This document shows, piece by piece, positions 7,863 through 16,920 of a stretch of 40,571 nucleotides of DNA (position 1 is the first letter of the stretch; each line of letters opens with the position of its first letter). The translations under genes were made by a program, and so were the position numbers. The stretch is from Rhizobium sp. RU36D. GTDB taxonomy: Bacteria; Pseudomonadota; Alphaproteobacteria; Rhizobiales; Rhizobiaceae. The stretch lies in assembly GCF_900176345.1 (NCBI RefSeq), contig NZ_FWXU01000034.1, positions 1 through 40,571 of the forward strand, in the 5' to 3' direction. The notes under the pieces are model-generated. The model did no database searches. It saw only the letters and a list, made by a program, of their open reading frames with translations, and had not been told where the DNA came from.

Positions 7863-9092
7863 TTAGGAGACGGTGGAAAGGCGGGAGATGATATCAGCCA
7901 CCAGGCCTTCGACTGCCGGCCGGTAGCGCCGGACTTCATGGCGCGCCAGCTTGAACGCCGGTGCAGGCTCGATGCCGAGGTTGACGGTGAGATGTCCGAG
8001 CCGGATTTCCTCCGGGCTGTTTTTGTCGGCGCGGAATGCCACGTCGTAGCCGAGGATGTCATTATCGGCCTTGTGATCCCGAAGCATGAACTTGATGCTG
8101 TTGAGCCAGGCCTCGGCATGGTCGGCGGAAATCTTACGGCCGAGAAACAGCCGCGTGATCTCCATGATTTTCACCGTCAGATAGTCAGCCCCGCGCACCT
8201 GGTGGATCTGCTTCCAGAGTTCGCCCGTCGTCGTGTTGTCGGTACCGATGAACACGAAGCCGCCATCGGCGATCGCACCATCGACTCCGCTTTCACCGGC
8301 AACGACGATCGAGACCTCGCCTTCAAGCATTTGCTGCCCCTGGGTGGAGCCGTCGAGCAGGGAGAAGGGAATGGTGCGGGACAGACCCGCGATGCCATAG
8401 ACGGCCCGATTGGCGATCGGGTCGAAAGGCTTGCCACCGTTCTCGGAATCCACCCGCTGGAACAGCCCTATGATGCGCGGCCCCATCGGACGGGTGACGA
8501 GGTTTTCACCCTCGTAGACGCGGGCGGCAACGCCGACCGGCATGATGCGCTCGGAGCTGAGGGTTTCGCGGGCGTCGATCGCATTGGCGGATGACGTGTC
8601 GTCGACGTCGCAGACCGCAACAGCCAGCAGCCGTTCGCATGCGGCATGAAGGGCGACGGCCACAGGCCCGGCCGTATCGAGGTCGAGACGGTAAGCGGAA
8701 CGGCCAGCCCAGACCAGACGCGGCGTGGCATTCACGGCCGAGGGTATCGCGGCGATGTTTGTAGGCGCCAATGCAGTGGCAATGCTTGCAGCGGTCGCAG
8801 CGGCATTCGCTCCCTCTGCCACGCGGTAGATGGTGACATCGGCACCTGCGTTCAGGCCATTGAGCTGCTGATTTATGCCGTTGACGGCATCGCGCAGGTT
8901 GCCGGTACCGAGCTTGGTCACCATGCCCGCGTCAGCAGTCGATATACGCACAGGCTGGCCGATGGGATAGGCCGTCCCATCAGCATCGGCCGAGGTCTCG
9001 ATCAGCAGCGCCTTGGAAAAATCCGCCCCAAGCACCGGAACCGGCTCGTCATCGGGGCGAGAGAAAGTCATGCCGAACACGGGATCGGACAT
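7863..9092 (-). CDS. FI: Tail sheath protein FI
   Basis: A 409-residue contractile sheath protein (P2 gpFI is 396). The N-terminus has the usual PVFGMTFSR-type start and later LRDAVNGINQQL. The conserved C-terminal sheath domain has SIKFMLRDHKADNDILGYDV and the LTVNLGIEPAPAFKLARHEVRRY handshake region. Contraction of this layer drives the tube into the host. AGGAG lies seven bases before the ATG. An intrinsic terminator lies just upstream, so the gene may have its own promoter or depend on read-through. Confidence 0.97.
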   Translation of the reverse strand: MSDPVFGMTFSRPDDEPVPVLGADFSKALLIETSADADGTAYPIGQPVRISTADAGMVTKLGTGNLRDAVNGINQQLNGLNAGADVTIYRVAEGANAAATAASIATALAPTNIAAIPSAVNATPRLVWAGRSAYRLDLDTAGPVAVALHAACERLLAVAVCDVDDTSSANAIDARETLSSERIMPVGVAARVYEGENLVTRPMGPRIIGLFQRVDSENGGKPFDPIANRAVYGIAGLSRTIPFSLLDGSTQGQQMLEGEVSIVVAGESGVDGAIADGGFVFIGTDNTTTGELWKQIHQVRGADYLTVKIMEITRLFLGRKISADHAEAWLNSIKFMLRDHKADNDILGYDVAFRADKNSPEEIRLGHLTVNLGIEPAPAFKLARHEVRRYRPAVEGLVADIISRLSTVS

Positions 9093-9144
9093 CGTGAACT
9101 CCTATGAATTTGGGGAGCCTTGCCAAAGGGCCGATGAGGCACAG

Positions 9145-9166
9145 AAAAACCCGCCGGAGCGGCGGG
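9145..9166 (-). terminator. Intrinsic terminator before the sheath gene
   Basis: On the minus strand CCCGCCG-CTC-CGGCGGG (9166-9150) forms a perfect 7-bp G+C stem with a 3-base loop, followed at once by TTTTT (9149-9145). It lies between the 74-residue gene and the sheath gene and points in the direction of late transcription. It should uncouple the baseplate/fibre part from the sheath/tube part unless transcription is antiterminated. Confidence 0.78.
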
Positions 9167-9190
9167 CTTCATGATGGTGTGATAGTCGGT

Positions 9191-9415
9191 TTAGAGGGGC
9201 AGTGAGCGGTGCAGGGCTCGAACCGCAGAAAGAAGAGATGCGAGCCGCTCAAGGCTGGTATCGACCGCGCAGAGTGCTCCAACCGCGCCGTTGCGCCGGC
9301 CTTCTCCAAGGTCTCCGGCAGCCGTATCCACGGCGTTCATGATATCCTCGGCGTCCTGCTGCATCACCTTGATGATTTGTGTGAAGGCTACCAGTTTCCG
9401 CTGTTCGTCAGTCAT
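9191..9415 (-). CDS. Hypothetical small helical protein, 74 aa
   Basis: GGAGAG stands six bases before the ATG. The product is predicted to be almost entirely alpha-helical (KLVAFTQIIKVMQQDAEDIMNAVDT and SLERLASLLSAVRALHRSL) and has no membrane segment. It lies between the fibre-assembly gene and a terminator before the sheath gene. It could be a small fibre or assembly chaperone, but no family is recognised. Confidence 0.63.
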   Translation of the reverse strand: MTDEQRKLVAFTQIIKVMQQDAEDIMNAVDTAAGDLGEGRRNGAVGALCAVDTSLERLASLLSAVRALHRSLPL

Positions 9416-9585
9416 GTCGGGCTCTCCGTTTCAATGACCGCACATTCGCTCTGGTCGGGGCCGAAGTGGAGCAATCGCAGTGCTGAGTTTCCCCACGGGG
9501 AAATCAGTTTTGCTGACAAGCCCCGCAATCGCCGGCATTGAGCAATAAAACTGCTCAGGCCGGATCGCCGCCGAGATCAACCCGA
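9416..9585 (-). other. 170-base spacer with two hairpins and a possible 35-aa ORF
   Basis: Two clear dyads occur: TTTCCCC-AC-GGGGAAA at 9488-9503, and TGAGCA-N7-TGCTCA at 9539-9557. Neither is followed by a T-run on the minus strand, so they do not look like terminators. A 35-residue frame (9538-9431, starting MPAIAGLVSKTDF) overlaps both but has no convincing ribosome site. The hairpins could protect or regulate the downstream message. Confidence 0.4.
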
Positions 9586-10068
9586 TCAGGCATAGGTAGC
9601 GACAGCCCAGGCCCAAAGGCTATCGAGTTCGCTAGCTGCGATCCCCTCGGCTTCGGCCATGGATGTCAGCAGCGGATCGTTGCGGCGGTAGATCTGCGCA
9701 TCATCGAGATAGGCAATGGCTTGAAGGCGTGCGAGATCGTCTGGTATCGCGTCGATACGGCTGCGGATCCCTGACTTGGTGACCCCAATCTCGGCGGCGG
9801 CCAGCCAGAAGGCCAGGCGCGACAAGGGAGCGGTCAGGGGATCGACAGGTTCAGGTTCTGGCGTTGGCGGCGTGTCCGGTTCCGTCTCCGGCACATAGCC
9901 CCAGACGCCGTTCCTGAAAACCCGAAGGTAGCCAACGGCCACAACAGGCGGTGTGGCCTTTGTGGCGTGGGCGGGGATCAGGAAAACGCCGGGTTCCAAT
10001 GGACTTTTATCGGCCGTGGATGAGCAGATGAACTCGCCAGACAGCGGATGGTAGTGATGGATGAGCAT
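9586..10068 (-). CDS. Tail fibre assembly-type protein
   Basis: A 160-residue protein. The N-terminus (MLIHHYHPLSGEF, then SPLEPGVFLIPAHAT) resembles phage fibre-assembly/tail proteins placed right after a collar fibre gene. A Pro/Glu/Thr linker lies near residues 60-80 (TEPDTPPTPEPEPVDP). The C-terminal half is helical. The gene follows the collar fibre gene, which supports a chaperone role in fibre folding or attachment. The exact family was not verified. Confidence 0.66.
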   Translation of the reverse strand: MLIHHYHPLSGEFICSSTADKSPLEPGVFLIPAHATKATPPVVAVGYLRVFRNGVWGYVPETEPDTPPTPEPEPVDPLTAPLSRLAFWLAAAEIGVTKSGIRSRIDAIPDDLARLQAIAYLDDAQIYRRNDPLLTSMAEAEGIAASELDSLWAWAVATYA

Positions 10069-10077
10069 CAGGCGACC

Positions 10078-10944
10078 TCAATATTTGATGCAGTAGAGCA
10101 GCGCGATGTTGCGAGGCCGTGCCTCGCTGCCGCCACTGGCCTGAATGCTGATACCTGTACCGACATGGCCAGTGTTGAGCGTGTTGTCCGAGTCCCGTGC
10201 GGGGAACGGTCCGCCTGCATAAAGGCCACCGTTCCAGGCCCTCGTGTAAGGGTGCGAGTGTCCGGGATCGTTAACGCCGTGGCTGTGCGTCAGGTTCTGG
10301 CTGCCTTGCGCCGAGCCGAAGCCCCGGCTGGCATCGATACCACGGGCATCGTCCCAGCCACGCACAAACTCTCCGCGCAGGTCGGGCAAATTGAAGGTGG
10401 TTGAACCGTCGCCGACACCGAACGTGGTTCCGATCGCGGCAAACAGGGCCGAATAGGTTGAGCGTGAAACAGCCGCTCCGTTTGCTTTGATCCACCCCAC
10501 TGGGGCCGATGACATTGCGAAGGCTGAAACAGCGCCAGGTGGCGCGACCTCCCGAAGAGAAGCGGAAAGGCCCACGATATCAGCCTGCGCATGCTGATGC
10601 GGACCAAGGGCCGCGATGGCCGAGGATGGCTCCCATGTGCCAGTCGTTGATTTGACCAGCACGTAATTGACAGCAGCGCCGGCGGCGCCCTGCACATCCG
10701 ACAGGCTGTCCAGGCTGAAAGCCGCACCGGCATCCTGTTTGGCCGCAAGCGCAGCCGAAAGTCCGGTGATATCGGCAATGGCGTGGGCATGGGCGGCGTT
10801 TGCCTTGCCGGCAATGGCGCCGGCAAGGCCGAACATATCGTCATCGATCTGGTCGAGTGTCGTCTGAAGCCGAAAAAACTCATCGTCGACATTGGCTTCA
10901 GGATCGGGCTTGGCCCAGCCGTAACGCAGGGTGTAGGTCAGCAT
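10078..10944 (-). CDS. Tail fibre with collar domain
   Basis: The start at 10944 is fixed by TAGGAG seven bases upstream; a longer open frame runs back into the DUF4815 gene and is rejected. The product has 288 residues. The N-terminus (LTYTLRYGWAKPDPEANVDDEFF) is followed by fibre repeats with His-containing motifs (NAAHAHAIADITGLSAALAAKQ-type and PHQHAQADIVGL). Then comes a phage tail collar domain (FAMSSAPVGWIKANG, STFNLPDLRGEFVRGWD-like) and a His-rich tip (LTHSHGVNDPGHSHPYT). It is likely the host-recognition fibre. HxH motifs in such tips can bind metal. Confidence 0.86.
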   Translation of the reverse strand: MLTYTLRYGWAKPDPEANVDDEFFRLQTTLDQIDDDMFGLAGAIAGKANAAHAHAIADITGLSAALAAKQDAGAAFSLDSLSDVQGAAGAAVNYVLVKSTTGTWEPSSAIAALGPHQHAQADIVGLSASLREVAPPGAVSAFAMSSAPVGWIKANGAAVSRSTYSALFAAIGTTFGVGDGSTTFNLPDLRGEFVRGWDDARGIDASRGFGSAQGSQNLTHSHGVNDPGHSHPYTRAWNGGLYAGGPFPARDSDNTLNTGHVGTGISIQASGGSEARPRNIALLYCIKY

Positions 10945-10952
10945 GTGATCTC

Positions 10953-13900
10953 CTAGAAGATACCGGCGCCGAGATCGCCGATGACGACCCGCGCGGCCGG
11001 GCCACCGGTTGCCGTGATGCGAAGCCGGGCGGTCGAGCCGGTCAAGCCAGTCGCCTCGTGCTTCCGCTCGGTCCATAGCGGGAAAGCCAGGGCCTGGGTG
11101 TCATCGAGGGGCAGTGATGTCCATGCGCCGCCATCGATCGCATAGTGCATAGCGGCGGTGGCGCCTCCTGGGAGGAAAGCCTTGTAGTAGGCGGCAATCC
11201 GGACCGAGGTGCCCAGGTCGAAGGCGCGGGTGATGTAGGTCAGTTCTTCCGCGATCTCGCCAGCAACGAGCTGGATCGGCGCATAGAGAACCGGCGACAG
11301 CTTCTCGGTACCGGTGAGGACCGCTCGCAGTTCCACCGTGTCGGTTAAGTATTCCGTCAGCTGCAGCACCTGGTAGGGCAAGAGCCGATAGATCGTGCCG
11401 TTGGACCTCTCCAGTTCGAAGACGACGGAGCAACCGGCCGAGGGCAGCTCCACCGTGGCGCGGACCTGAAGGTCGGAACAATCGACCAGGTCATAGGTGC
11501 CGAGATCCACGGTCTTCGTTGTCACCGGGTAGCGGGCGGCTACGAGCCTGAAGGTCAGGGCTTCATCCTGATGCGCCGTCCAGGTCTCGGCATTGACCGA
11601 CGAGAAGCGTGGACCGGTGACATAGGGATGCTGGGTCACCCATTGCTGATTGATGGCATCAAAGGCTCCGAGCTTGGCAAGGGCAATTGAATGATTGCCG
11701 TCGTCGGTCTTGATGACGAAGGCGTGCTTGCGGTCGGCCGGAGTGGTCACGGGCAGCCTGTAGCGGGCCGATTTCCAGCCCGTCGCGGCTCCCACCATCG
11801 AGACGACCGATTCCGCCAGGACATCGGTCGTCGGATAGCCCGTGTCGATCGACACCTGGTCGACGAGCAGATGGTTGCTGGTGTCGCCGATCGCGCAGAG
11901 CCAGAAATCGACACCGGCGATCTGGCGCATTTCCGGAACGGCGAACATCTGCGCCTGCGGGTCAGACTGATTGCCACGCCCATCACTGGAGTTATCGTTG
12001 TTCGTGTTCGCCGCGGCCGCCTGGATGATCACGAGCTGCTGCTGTGTCCAGTTGTTGATGGTGGTCACCCGACGCATGGTGTCGACCGAGATCGTACCCT
12101 GCCCGGTGAAGATCGCGGTGGCGGGCGTCCCGCCGGCGCCCTGTGCCCTGACCAGCTTGGTGCCAGCGGTCATGTTGGCGGGAATGGTGAAGGCGCCGCT
12201 GATCTGCCCCGCGCCATTTGCCGCCGGCAGTCCACCCGGTAGCACATTGACCCCGTCGAAGGTGAGAGACGCAAGGATCTCGCCGACGCCGAAGCCGGAG
12301 ATGGTGAAGGCGACAGAGATCTGGCGCAGGAAAGCGAGCTGCTCGGTCCGCTGGTCAACCAGCTGGTTCTCGGCATTGACGGTCTGTAGCGGACCGCCAT
12401 CGGTGCGAACCCCCTGATTGAACTCGAAGGTGGCGGGAGATGTCCAGTCTGTGCGGCTTTCCGACCAGAAATCCACGGCCGGCGACAGAGACATGGCCCC
12501 CGGCAAGGGCGTGAAGTTCTGATAGGGATTGATCTTCTCGCATCCGGTGCGCAGCGCCTGCGTGGTGATGATCTCCTCGACATGGTCGAGCATGACAGGA
12601 CCGGATAGAGCCACGTCGAAGAAGGTAGGTGCAATTGACAGCATCAGCATGCCGTTCCCGATCGCACCGGACTGGGTGGCGCCCTGGTCCCGATAGGTAT
12701 CGTCGGTGAAGGGGTCAACGAACACGCCTTTCTTGGCAACCGGCTCCCTTGCATCGATCCCGCTCTTCAGCCGCTCCAGCTGTATCAGCCGGTCGTGGTC
12801 GAGGATGCGGTTGAAGAACCGGGTCTGTTCGGCGACCGAGAAATAGCGCACTCCGTCATTGACGACGACGGGTGTGCCCATCCAGTTGTTGGTCACCGTT
12901 GCCAACGCCAGAAGCGTCGAGGGGACAGAGGGTGCACGCGCATTGGTTCTGGCGGAGACGCCCTTGACGTAGACCCCGGAGCCATCCTCTGCGAGGCAGA
13001 CGACATCGATGCGCGGCAGCTTCTGGGTATAGGCGACGATGATGTCGCCTCCGGTCGCCCCACCCGAAACCGTGATGGTCCGATCGTCGAAACTGTCGGC
13101 CACCACGCTATCGCGATACCGGTAGGTCACGTTGTAGCTTGATCCACCGGCCGGCTCCGCGCCGACAGGCGCCCAATCCACGTTATTGCCGACCAGGGTG
13201 TAGCTGGTACCGGCGACATAGGTCGTGCCGCCCTGGACGACTGACACGATGGACACGATGCTGCTGTCCGGCAGGCCGTCGGCCCCATTGACGATTGCGC
13301 CGCGGGTGATCGTGACGGTCTTTTCCTTGGTGAGCAGGATGGCGTTGATGACGCCGATCGGCGCGAGATCGACCGCGAAGGTATGGCTGGCGCCGCCGGC
13401 ATAGATATGCGTCTCGCCGGGGATCGCGAGTTCGTCCCAATCCTCCGCCTCGGAGATCCGGAGCGAGGCATAGCGGGTCCGCTTGAACCCGTTGATATTG
13501 GCTTCACCCTGTTCGATGGCGAAGACCTGCGCGCCGGCCTCGGCGCCAAGCGCGGTGACCCGGCATCCCGATACGATGTAGGAGCCATTCGGCCGATCAT
13601 ACACGGCAAGCGCCTGGCCGACCGGGTCGAGCACCGCAGGCGAGGTCTGGTCGATGATCGTGCCGTCCTGCAATGCGTAAACGGCGTAGAAGTCGCCTGC
13701 ACCGCCGTCATCCTGGCGCGCCCATGCGATCGAGGCGACCTCACGGGCCGCACCGGGTTCGCCCTCGGCAAGCGAGCCCGGCACCATGCCGAGAAGCGAG
13801 GGATCGTCTTCATGGGTCACCCATGACTTGGTGAGCCTTACGCCGATCTGCGTGCGGCCCGTCATCGGCACGTCGGCAAGGACGGCCTGCGCCACCGGAA

Positions 13901-14174
13901 AGACGTCGCCGGCGACATAGATCTCGCCTGACGTCAGGGTGACAGTCTCAGCTTCGATGTCGACAATGGCTTCAGCGCGCACGATGCGCTGACCTTCCTT
14001 GGCGAGCAGACGGCCGACGCGCTTGGAACGGCTGCGCGAAATGGTCTGCAACTCGTTCAGTTCGGCCGACTGGATGAAGGCGCGGTCGCCATAGAAGACA
14101 ACGGACTGTTGCTCGGGGTGGCCGGCAGCGCGGTCATAGGCATGCGGCAGGCCGCTTTCATGTTCGAAGGCCAT
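10953..14174 (-). CDS. DUF4815-family tail/baseplate protein, 1073 aa
   Basis: The largest gene of the window. Its N-terminal half (HAYDRAAGHPEQQSVVFYGDRAFIQSAELNELQ) is typical of DUF4815 phage proteins, which occur in baseplate-fibre regions. The C-terminal half is beta-rich with jelly-roll-like stretches and no collagen or collar repeats. Its start overlaps the end of the I-like gene, and the collar fibre gene follows. It probably forms a large baseplate appendage or adaptor to the fibre. No enzymatic motif is visible. Confidence 0.85.
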   Translation of the reverse strand: MAFEHESGLPHAYDRAAGHPEQQSVVFYGDRAFIQSAELNELQTISRSRSKRVGRLLAKEGQRIVRAEAIVDIEAETVTLTSGEIYVAGDVFPVAQAVLADVPMTGRTQIGVRLTKSWVTHEDDPSLLGMVPGSLAEGEPGAAREVASIAWARQDDGGAGDFYAVYALQDGTIIDQTSPAVLDPVGQALAVYDRPNGSYIVSGCRVTALGAEAGAQVFAIEQGEANINGFKRTRYASLRISEAEDWDELAIPGETHIYAGGASHTFAVDLAPIGVINAILLTKEKTVTITRGAIVNGADGLPDSSIVSIVSVVQGGTTYVAGTSYTLVGNNVDWAPVGAEPAGGSSYNVTYRYRDSVVADSFDDRTITVSGGATGGDIIVAYTQKLPRIDVVCLAEDGSGVYVKGVSARTNARAPSVPSTLLALATVTNNWMGTPVVVNDGVRYFSVAEQTRFFNRILDHDRLIQLERLKSGIDAREPVAKKGVFVDPFTDDTYRDQGATQSGAIGNGMLMLSIAPTFFDVALSGPVMLDHVEEIITTQALRTGCEKINPYQNFTPLPGAMSLSPAVDFWSESRTDWTSPATFEFNQGVRTDGGPLQTVNAENQLVDQRTEQLAFLRQISVAFTISGFGVGEILASLTFDGVNVLPGGLPAANGAGQISGAFTIPANMTAGTKLVRAQGAGGTPATAIFTGQGTISVDTMRRVTTINNWTQQQLVIIQAAAANTNNDNSSDGRGNQSDPQAQMFAVPEMRQIAGVDFWLCAIGDTSNHLLVDQVSIDTGYPTTDVLAESVVSMVGAATGWKSARYRLPVTTPADRKHAFVIKTDDGNHSIALAKLGAFDAINQQWVTQHPYVTGPRFSSVNAETWTAHQDEALTFRLVAARYPVTTKTVDLGTYDLVDCSDLQVRATVELPSAGCSVVFELERSNGTIYRLLPYQVLQLTEYLTDTVELRAVLTGTEKLSPVLYAPIQLVAGEIAEELTYITRAFDLGTSVRIAAYYKAFLPGGATAAMHYAIDGGAWTSLPLDDTQALAFPLWTERKHEATGLTGSTARLRITATGGPAARVVIGDLGAGIF

Positions 14175-15370
14175 CAGAACCTCATGAGGAATTTGATCTG
14201 TTCGCGCACGGTGGCGCGCAGGGGAATGTTGACGGCCGTAACGGCAATGGGTGTCCCGCCCAGCAGTTCACCCGGTTGGAGCCAAAGCCGTCCTGGCGGC
14301 ACGTCCGCAACAGGCTCGCCGTCTATTGTCAGTTCGACAGAGGCAGCGATTACGCTGTCCGCGTCGCCGAAGTCGGTCATGGCCTCGATATAGAGCGAAG
14401 TTCCGCCGACCTCGGCACGATAGGTCTGGCCACCGAAGTTATACTGGCCACCAAACCGCAGCGCACCAGGCCTGATCGCCCTGCAAGTGCGATGCCCAAT
14501 GATGTCGCCGTCAGGGTCTCGCATGGTGACGTAGACGGACCTGCCGACAAACCAGGCGGCCATTATGGCAGCACGTGCCGTGATGCCGGGAGATGCCCAG
14601 AGGACACTCGCATCGATCCATGGATATTTCGCGTCTACCCAAGGCAGACCAGGGTCGAAATCTGGTGGCGGAACCTCACCGGCGGAGAAGCCGCCATCGC
14701 CGGCGGGGAAGGACACGGGGAGCCATGCGGTCTCGCCGGCAGAGACGCGGTCTAGCCAGTTGCCGATGGCAAGACCCTCTTCCTCAGTCAAGACATGGGA
14801 GATTTCCGTTACCCGGCCGAACGACCACAATGTGCCGGCCTGCGTTACGGAAATGCCGCTCTCCCGCTCAATCATCGCCTCGTCAAATCGCGAACATTCA
14901 GCCGCGGCCGGAGGGGCATCGTAGTGATGAACACCGCGCCGAAGGTCGGAGCGAAAGGGCAGAGAAAGTCTTGTGACGCCCTCGATTTGCTCCAGTAGCG
15001 GCAAGTCGTTTTCTGGCAGCGCCGGGAAGCGCAGTTGCGACGAATTCCACCAGGCACGGCCATGCCATGCAGGTTCTATGGTGGCGGTAATGCCGACAAA
15101 GGACAGGCCACGCTTTACACCTGCATACGTGCCTCTCAGTCGCTGCCACCGAATGCCCTCTCCGAGGAGGTCGTAGAGGTTGGGCACATAAGGCGTGAGC
15201 ATGCCCAGGCCATATTCCCACACCAGAAACGGAAGAAACGAAGGCGGTGGATTTTCTTTAGCCGTTGTGATGAGGGGAACAGCCGACCCCATTCTCTCCC
15301 AGCGTTCGGCCTGCGCAGCCTCCATCGCCTGTTCGAAAAGGCCAGCATTTTCTGGAAGAAGAGAGTTCAA
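14174..15370 (-). CDS. P2 gpI-like tail protein (extended)
   Basis: I place the start at TTG 15370-15368, which overlaps the J stop (TTGA) and follows GGAGG; upstream open codons lie inside J and are rejected. The 398-residue protein begins LLPENAGLFEQAMEAAQAERWERM, which matches the start pattern of P2 gpI proteins. The segment LPFLVWEYGLGMLTPYVP, then a YAGVKRGL-type helix, also fits the family. gpI is usually 170-200 residues, so about 200 extra C-terminal residues form an added beta-rich domain. Position J-I-fibre is as in P2. Confidence 0.68.
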   Translation of the reverse strand: MNSLLPENAGLFEQAMEAAQAERWERMGSAVPLITTAKENPPPSFLPFLVWEYGLGMLTPYVPNLYDLLGEGIRWQRLRGTYAGVKRGLSFVGITATIEPAWHGRAWWNSSQLRFPALPENDLPLLEQIEGVTRLSLPFRSDLRRGVHHYDAPPAAAECSRFDEAMIERESGISVTQAGTLWSFGRVTEISHVLTEEEGLAIGNWLDRVSAGETAWLPVSFPAGDGGFSAGEVPPPDFDPGLPWVDAKYPWIDASVLWASPGITARAAIMAAWFVGRSVYVTMRDPDGDIIGHRTCRAIRPGALRFGGQYNFGGQTYRAEVGGTSLYIEAMTDFGDADSVIAASVELTIDGEPVADVPPGRLWLQPGELLGGTPIAVTAVNIPLRATVREQIKFLMRF

Positions 15371-16236
15371 TATGCCCTCCCCTTGAGCGTGAGCGTGATC
15401 GTGCCAATGGCAAGAGCCTCCGCTGGAGGCGCGATGCTGTCTGCGGATGGCGCCGTCGGTGCGACCTTGTGGACCCCGGCGATCATCAGTTTCGAAACCC
15501 ACCACTCGCGGACAAGATCACGGCCAAGGGCTTGCTCCAAGGCCCAGGCGGCACGCAAGGCCTGTGCGGAGCGGGATACAGTCCCTTCGTCAGCATCGGG
15601 CAACAGCCAGATGTCGGCGGCAATATTGACGACGCTGAGTACAGCGGAGGACACGACGAACTCATCGTTGACCAGCTGTACTGCTTCGTCCATCAGCGCC
15701 GACCTCACAATGTTGAGTAGGTCCGTGCTTGCCGCACCGTTCGGCTCGGTGGAAAAAACCGCCACGTGAATGAGCGGGCTACGTCCCACCCGATAGACCT
15801 CGACGCTATCGACGCGCAGATCCGCGCCCATAGCTATGCTTTTGTATCTTTCCTTCGGGCCACCGGTGGAGCGCCCTTGGATGGCGAGGATGACGCGGAG
15901 CTTCAGCCGGGCATCGGTTTCCCCCGGCAGTCTCGTCACATCGTAAAAGATAGCCAGCTGATCGAGGTCGCTCTCGAAGGCGAAGGCAAGAAGCCTCGCC
16001 CTTGCCGCATCATTGATGGCGGAGAGAAGATTGGCCTCACGATACGATTCCGCCTGGTTCACGACCACGAAAGGGTCGGTTTCCAGCATCGTTACGTCAT
16101 AGTCAGGTAGATCTGGATAAGTCTGCCGCAGAGCCGCCCATTCGGATTGAAAGGCCGCGTTCTGTCGCGCCGTAATGGCTTCGTAGCTCACCTCCGTGAT
16201 GACCCGAGGTGGCGGCAGCGTGGTGAGATCGAACAT
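15367..16236 (-). CDS. J: Baseplate assembly protein J
   Basis: A 289-residue gpJ (P2: 302 aa), a wedge component of the baseplate. Recognisable stretches are LPPPRVITEVSYEAI, YDVTMLETDPFVVVNQAESYREANLL with its following DAARARLLAFA, and VTRLPGETDARLKLRVILA. It is preceded by W and followed by the I-like gene with an overlapping stop/start, as in P2. Confidence 0.93.
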   Translation of the reverse strand: MFDLTTLPPPRVITEVSYEAITARQNAAFQSEWAALRQTYPDLPDYDVTMLETDPFVVVNQAESYREANLLSAINDAARARLLAFAFESDLDQLAIFYDVTRLPGETDARLKLRVILAIQGRSTGGPKERYKSIAMGADLRVDSVEVYRVGRSPLIHVAVFSTEPNGAASTDLLNIVRSALMDEAVQLVNDEFVVSSAVLSVVNIAADIWLLPDADEGTVSRSAQALRAAWALEQALGRDLVREWWVSKLMIAGVHKVAPTAPSADSIAPPAEALAIGTITLTLKGRAY

Positions 16237-16262
16237 GGGACACTGCCTTCATCATTGGTGCA

Positions 16263-16664
16263 TCAGGCGCCGCGGACGCTCACCCCGCGACCAAAGCTCA
16301 CTGTGAACCCCACGACCCTGTCGACCGTGAAGTCCCCGAGATGGCCTCGTGGCCGATAGTCGGCTTCGATCAGAAGCCCGGCACGGCCAAGACGAATTTC
16401 GTCAACAGAGCCGGTGGGAACGAGGCGCCGCACCGAAAATCGCGGCTCCCAGATATCGATGGCTGTTGCTATGAGTTGCTGCCAGGCAGCAAACAGCGGA
16501 GGTGTCATCGCGCGGCCGAGAAGTTCGATGACGGCGGCCCCGATCTCGCGCCGCATGACGCGGCTTGCAATCCGCGTGGTCAGGATAACCTCTACCCCCT
16601 GATAGGCGGATGCTAGATTGTCGATTACCCGACCTGTGCGCCGGTCAATCCCTGCCATCGGCAT
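16263..16664 (-). CDS. W: Baseplate assembly protein W (gp25-like)
   Basis: The homologous part starts at MPMAGIDRRTGRVIDN, so I place the start at 16664 (16658 is possible); longer frames lie inside the neighbouring gene. The product has 131-133 residues (P2 gpW: 115) with the gp25 features VEVILTTRIASRVMRREIGA and the conserved FAAWQQLIATAIDIWEPRF. The family forms a lysozyme-like baseplate wedge. It overlaps the end of the preceding 87-residue gene by about 20 bases. Confidence 0.87.
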   Translation of the reverse strand: MPMAGIDRRTGRVIDNLASAYQGVEVILTTRIASRVMRREIGAAVIELLGRAMTPPLFAAWQQLIATAIDIWEPRFSVRRLVPTGSVDEIRLGRAGLLIEADYRPRGHLGDFTVDRVVGFTVSFGRGVSVRGA

Positions 16665-16908
16665 CACCGGGGGCAGCGGTCGCAGCCGGCCAGTCTGCCG
16701 GAGTCGGCTCCGAGGCCGGAGCGATGCGGCCGAGACCAAGATCAAAGGCAGCTTCGATCTTGGTGAGCGCGATCGTCGTCTGATCGCCGACCGGCTTTCC
16801 GTTGATCCAGGTCACACCGGGCTTGATCCGGTACTCGACTGCCTCAGTTGCGGACACAGCAGGTTTCGTGACGCCGGCTGCGGCCGGCGCGGAAACAGTC
16901 TTCTTCAT
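16645..16908 (-). CDS. Hypothetical 87-aa protein between V and W
   Basis: AGGAG stands nine bases before the ATG. The product has an Ala/Pro/Val-rich N-terminus, a small central part (YRIKPGVTWINGKPVGDQTTIALTKIEAAFDL) and an Ala/Pro-rich end. The central part looks like a short structured motif with flexible ends, perhaps a linker or small baseplate-associated protein. The end overlaps the start of W. No family is recognised. Confidence 0.63.
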   Translation of the reverse strand: MKKTVSAPAAAGVTKPAVSATEAVEYRIKPGVTWINGKPVGDQTTIALTKIEAAFDLGLGRIAPASEPTPADWPAATAAPGDADGRD

Positions 16909-16920
16909 GATGTTCTCCTG

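Noticed and set aside
6925..7866. Open frame of 313 codons on the plus strand
   Set aside because: It lies opposite the tail tube, E and E' genes and its product is His/Arg-rich without a recognisable domain.
15371..15505. Upstream extension of the gpI-like gene
   Set aside because: It overlaps the J gene for 45 codons; the TTG on the J stop with GGAGG upstream fits the family start.
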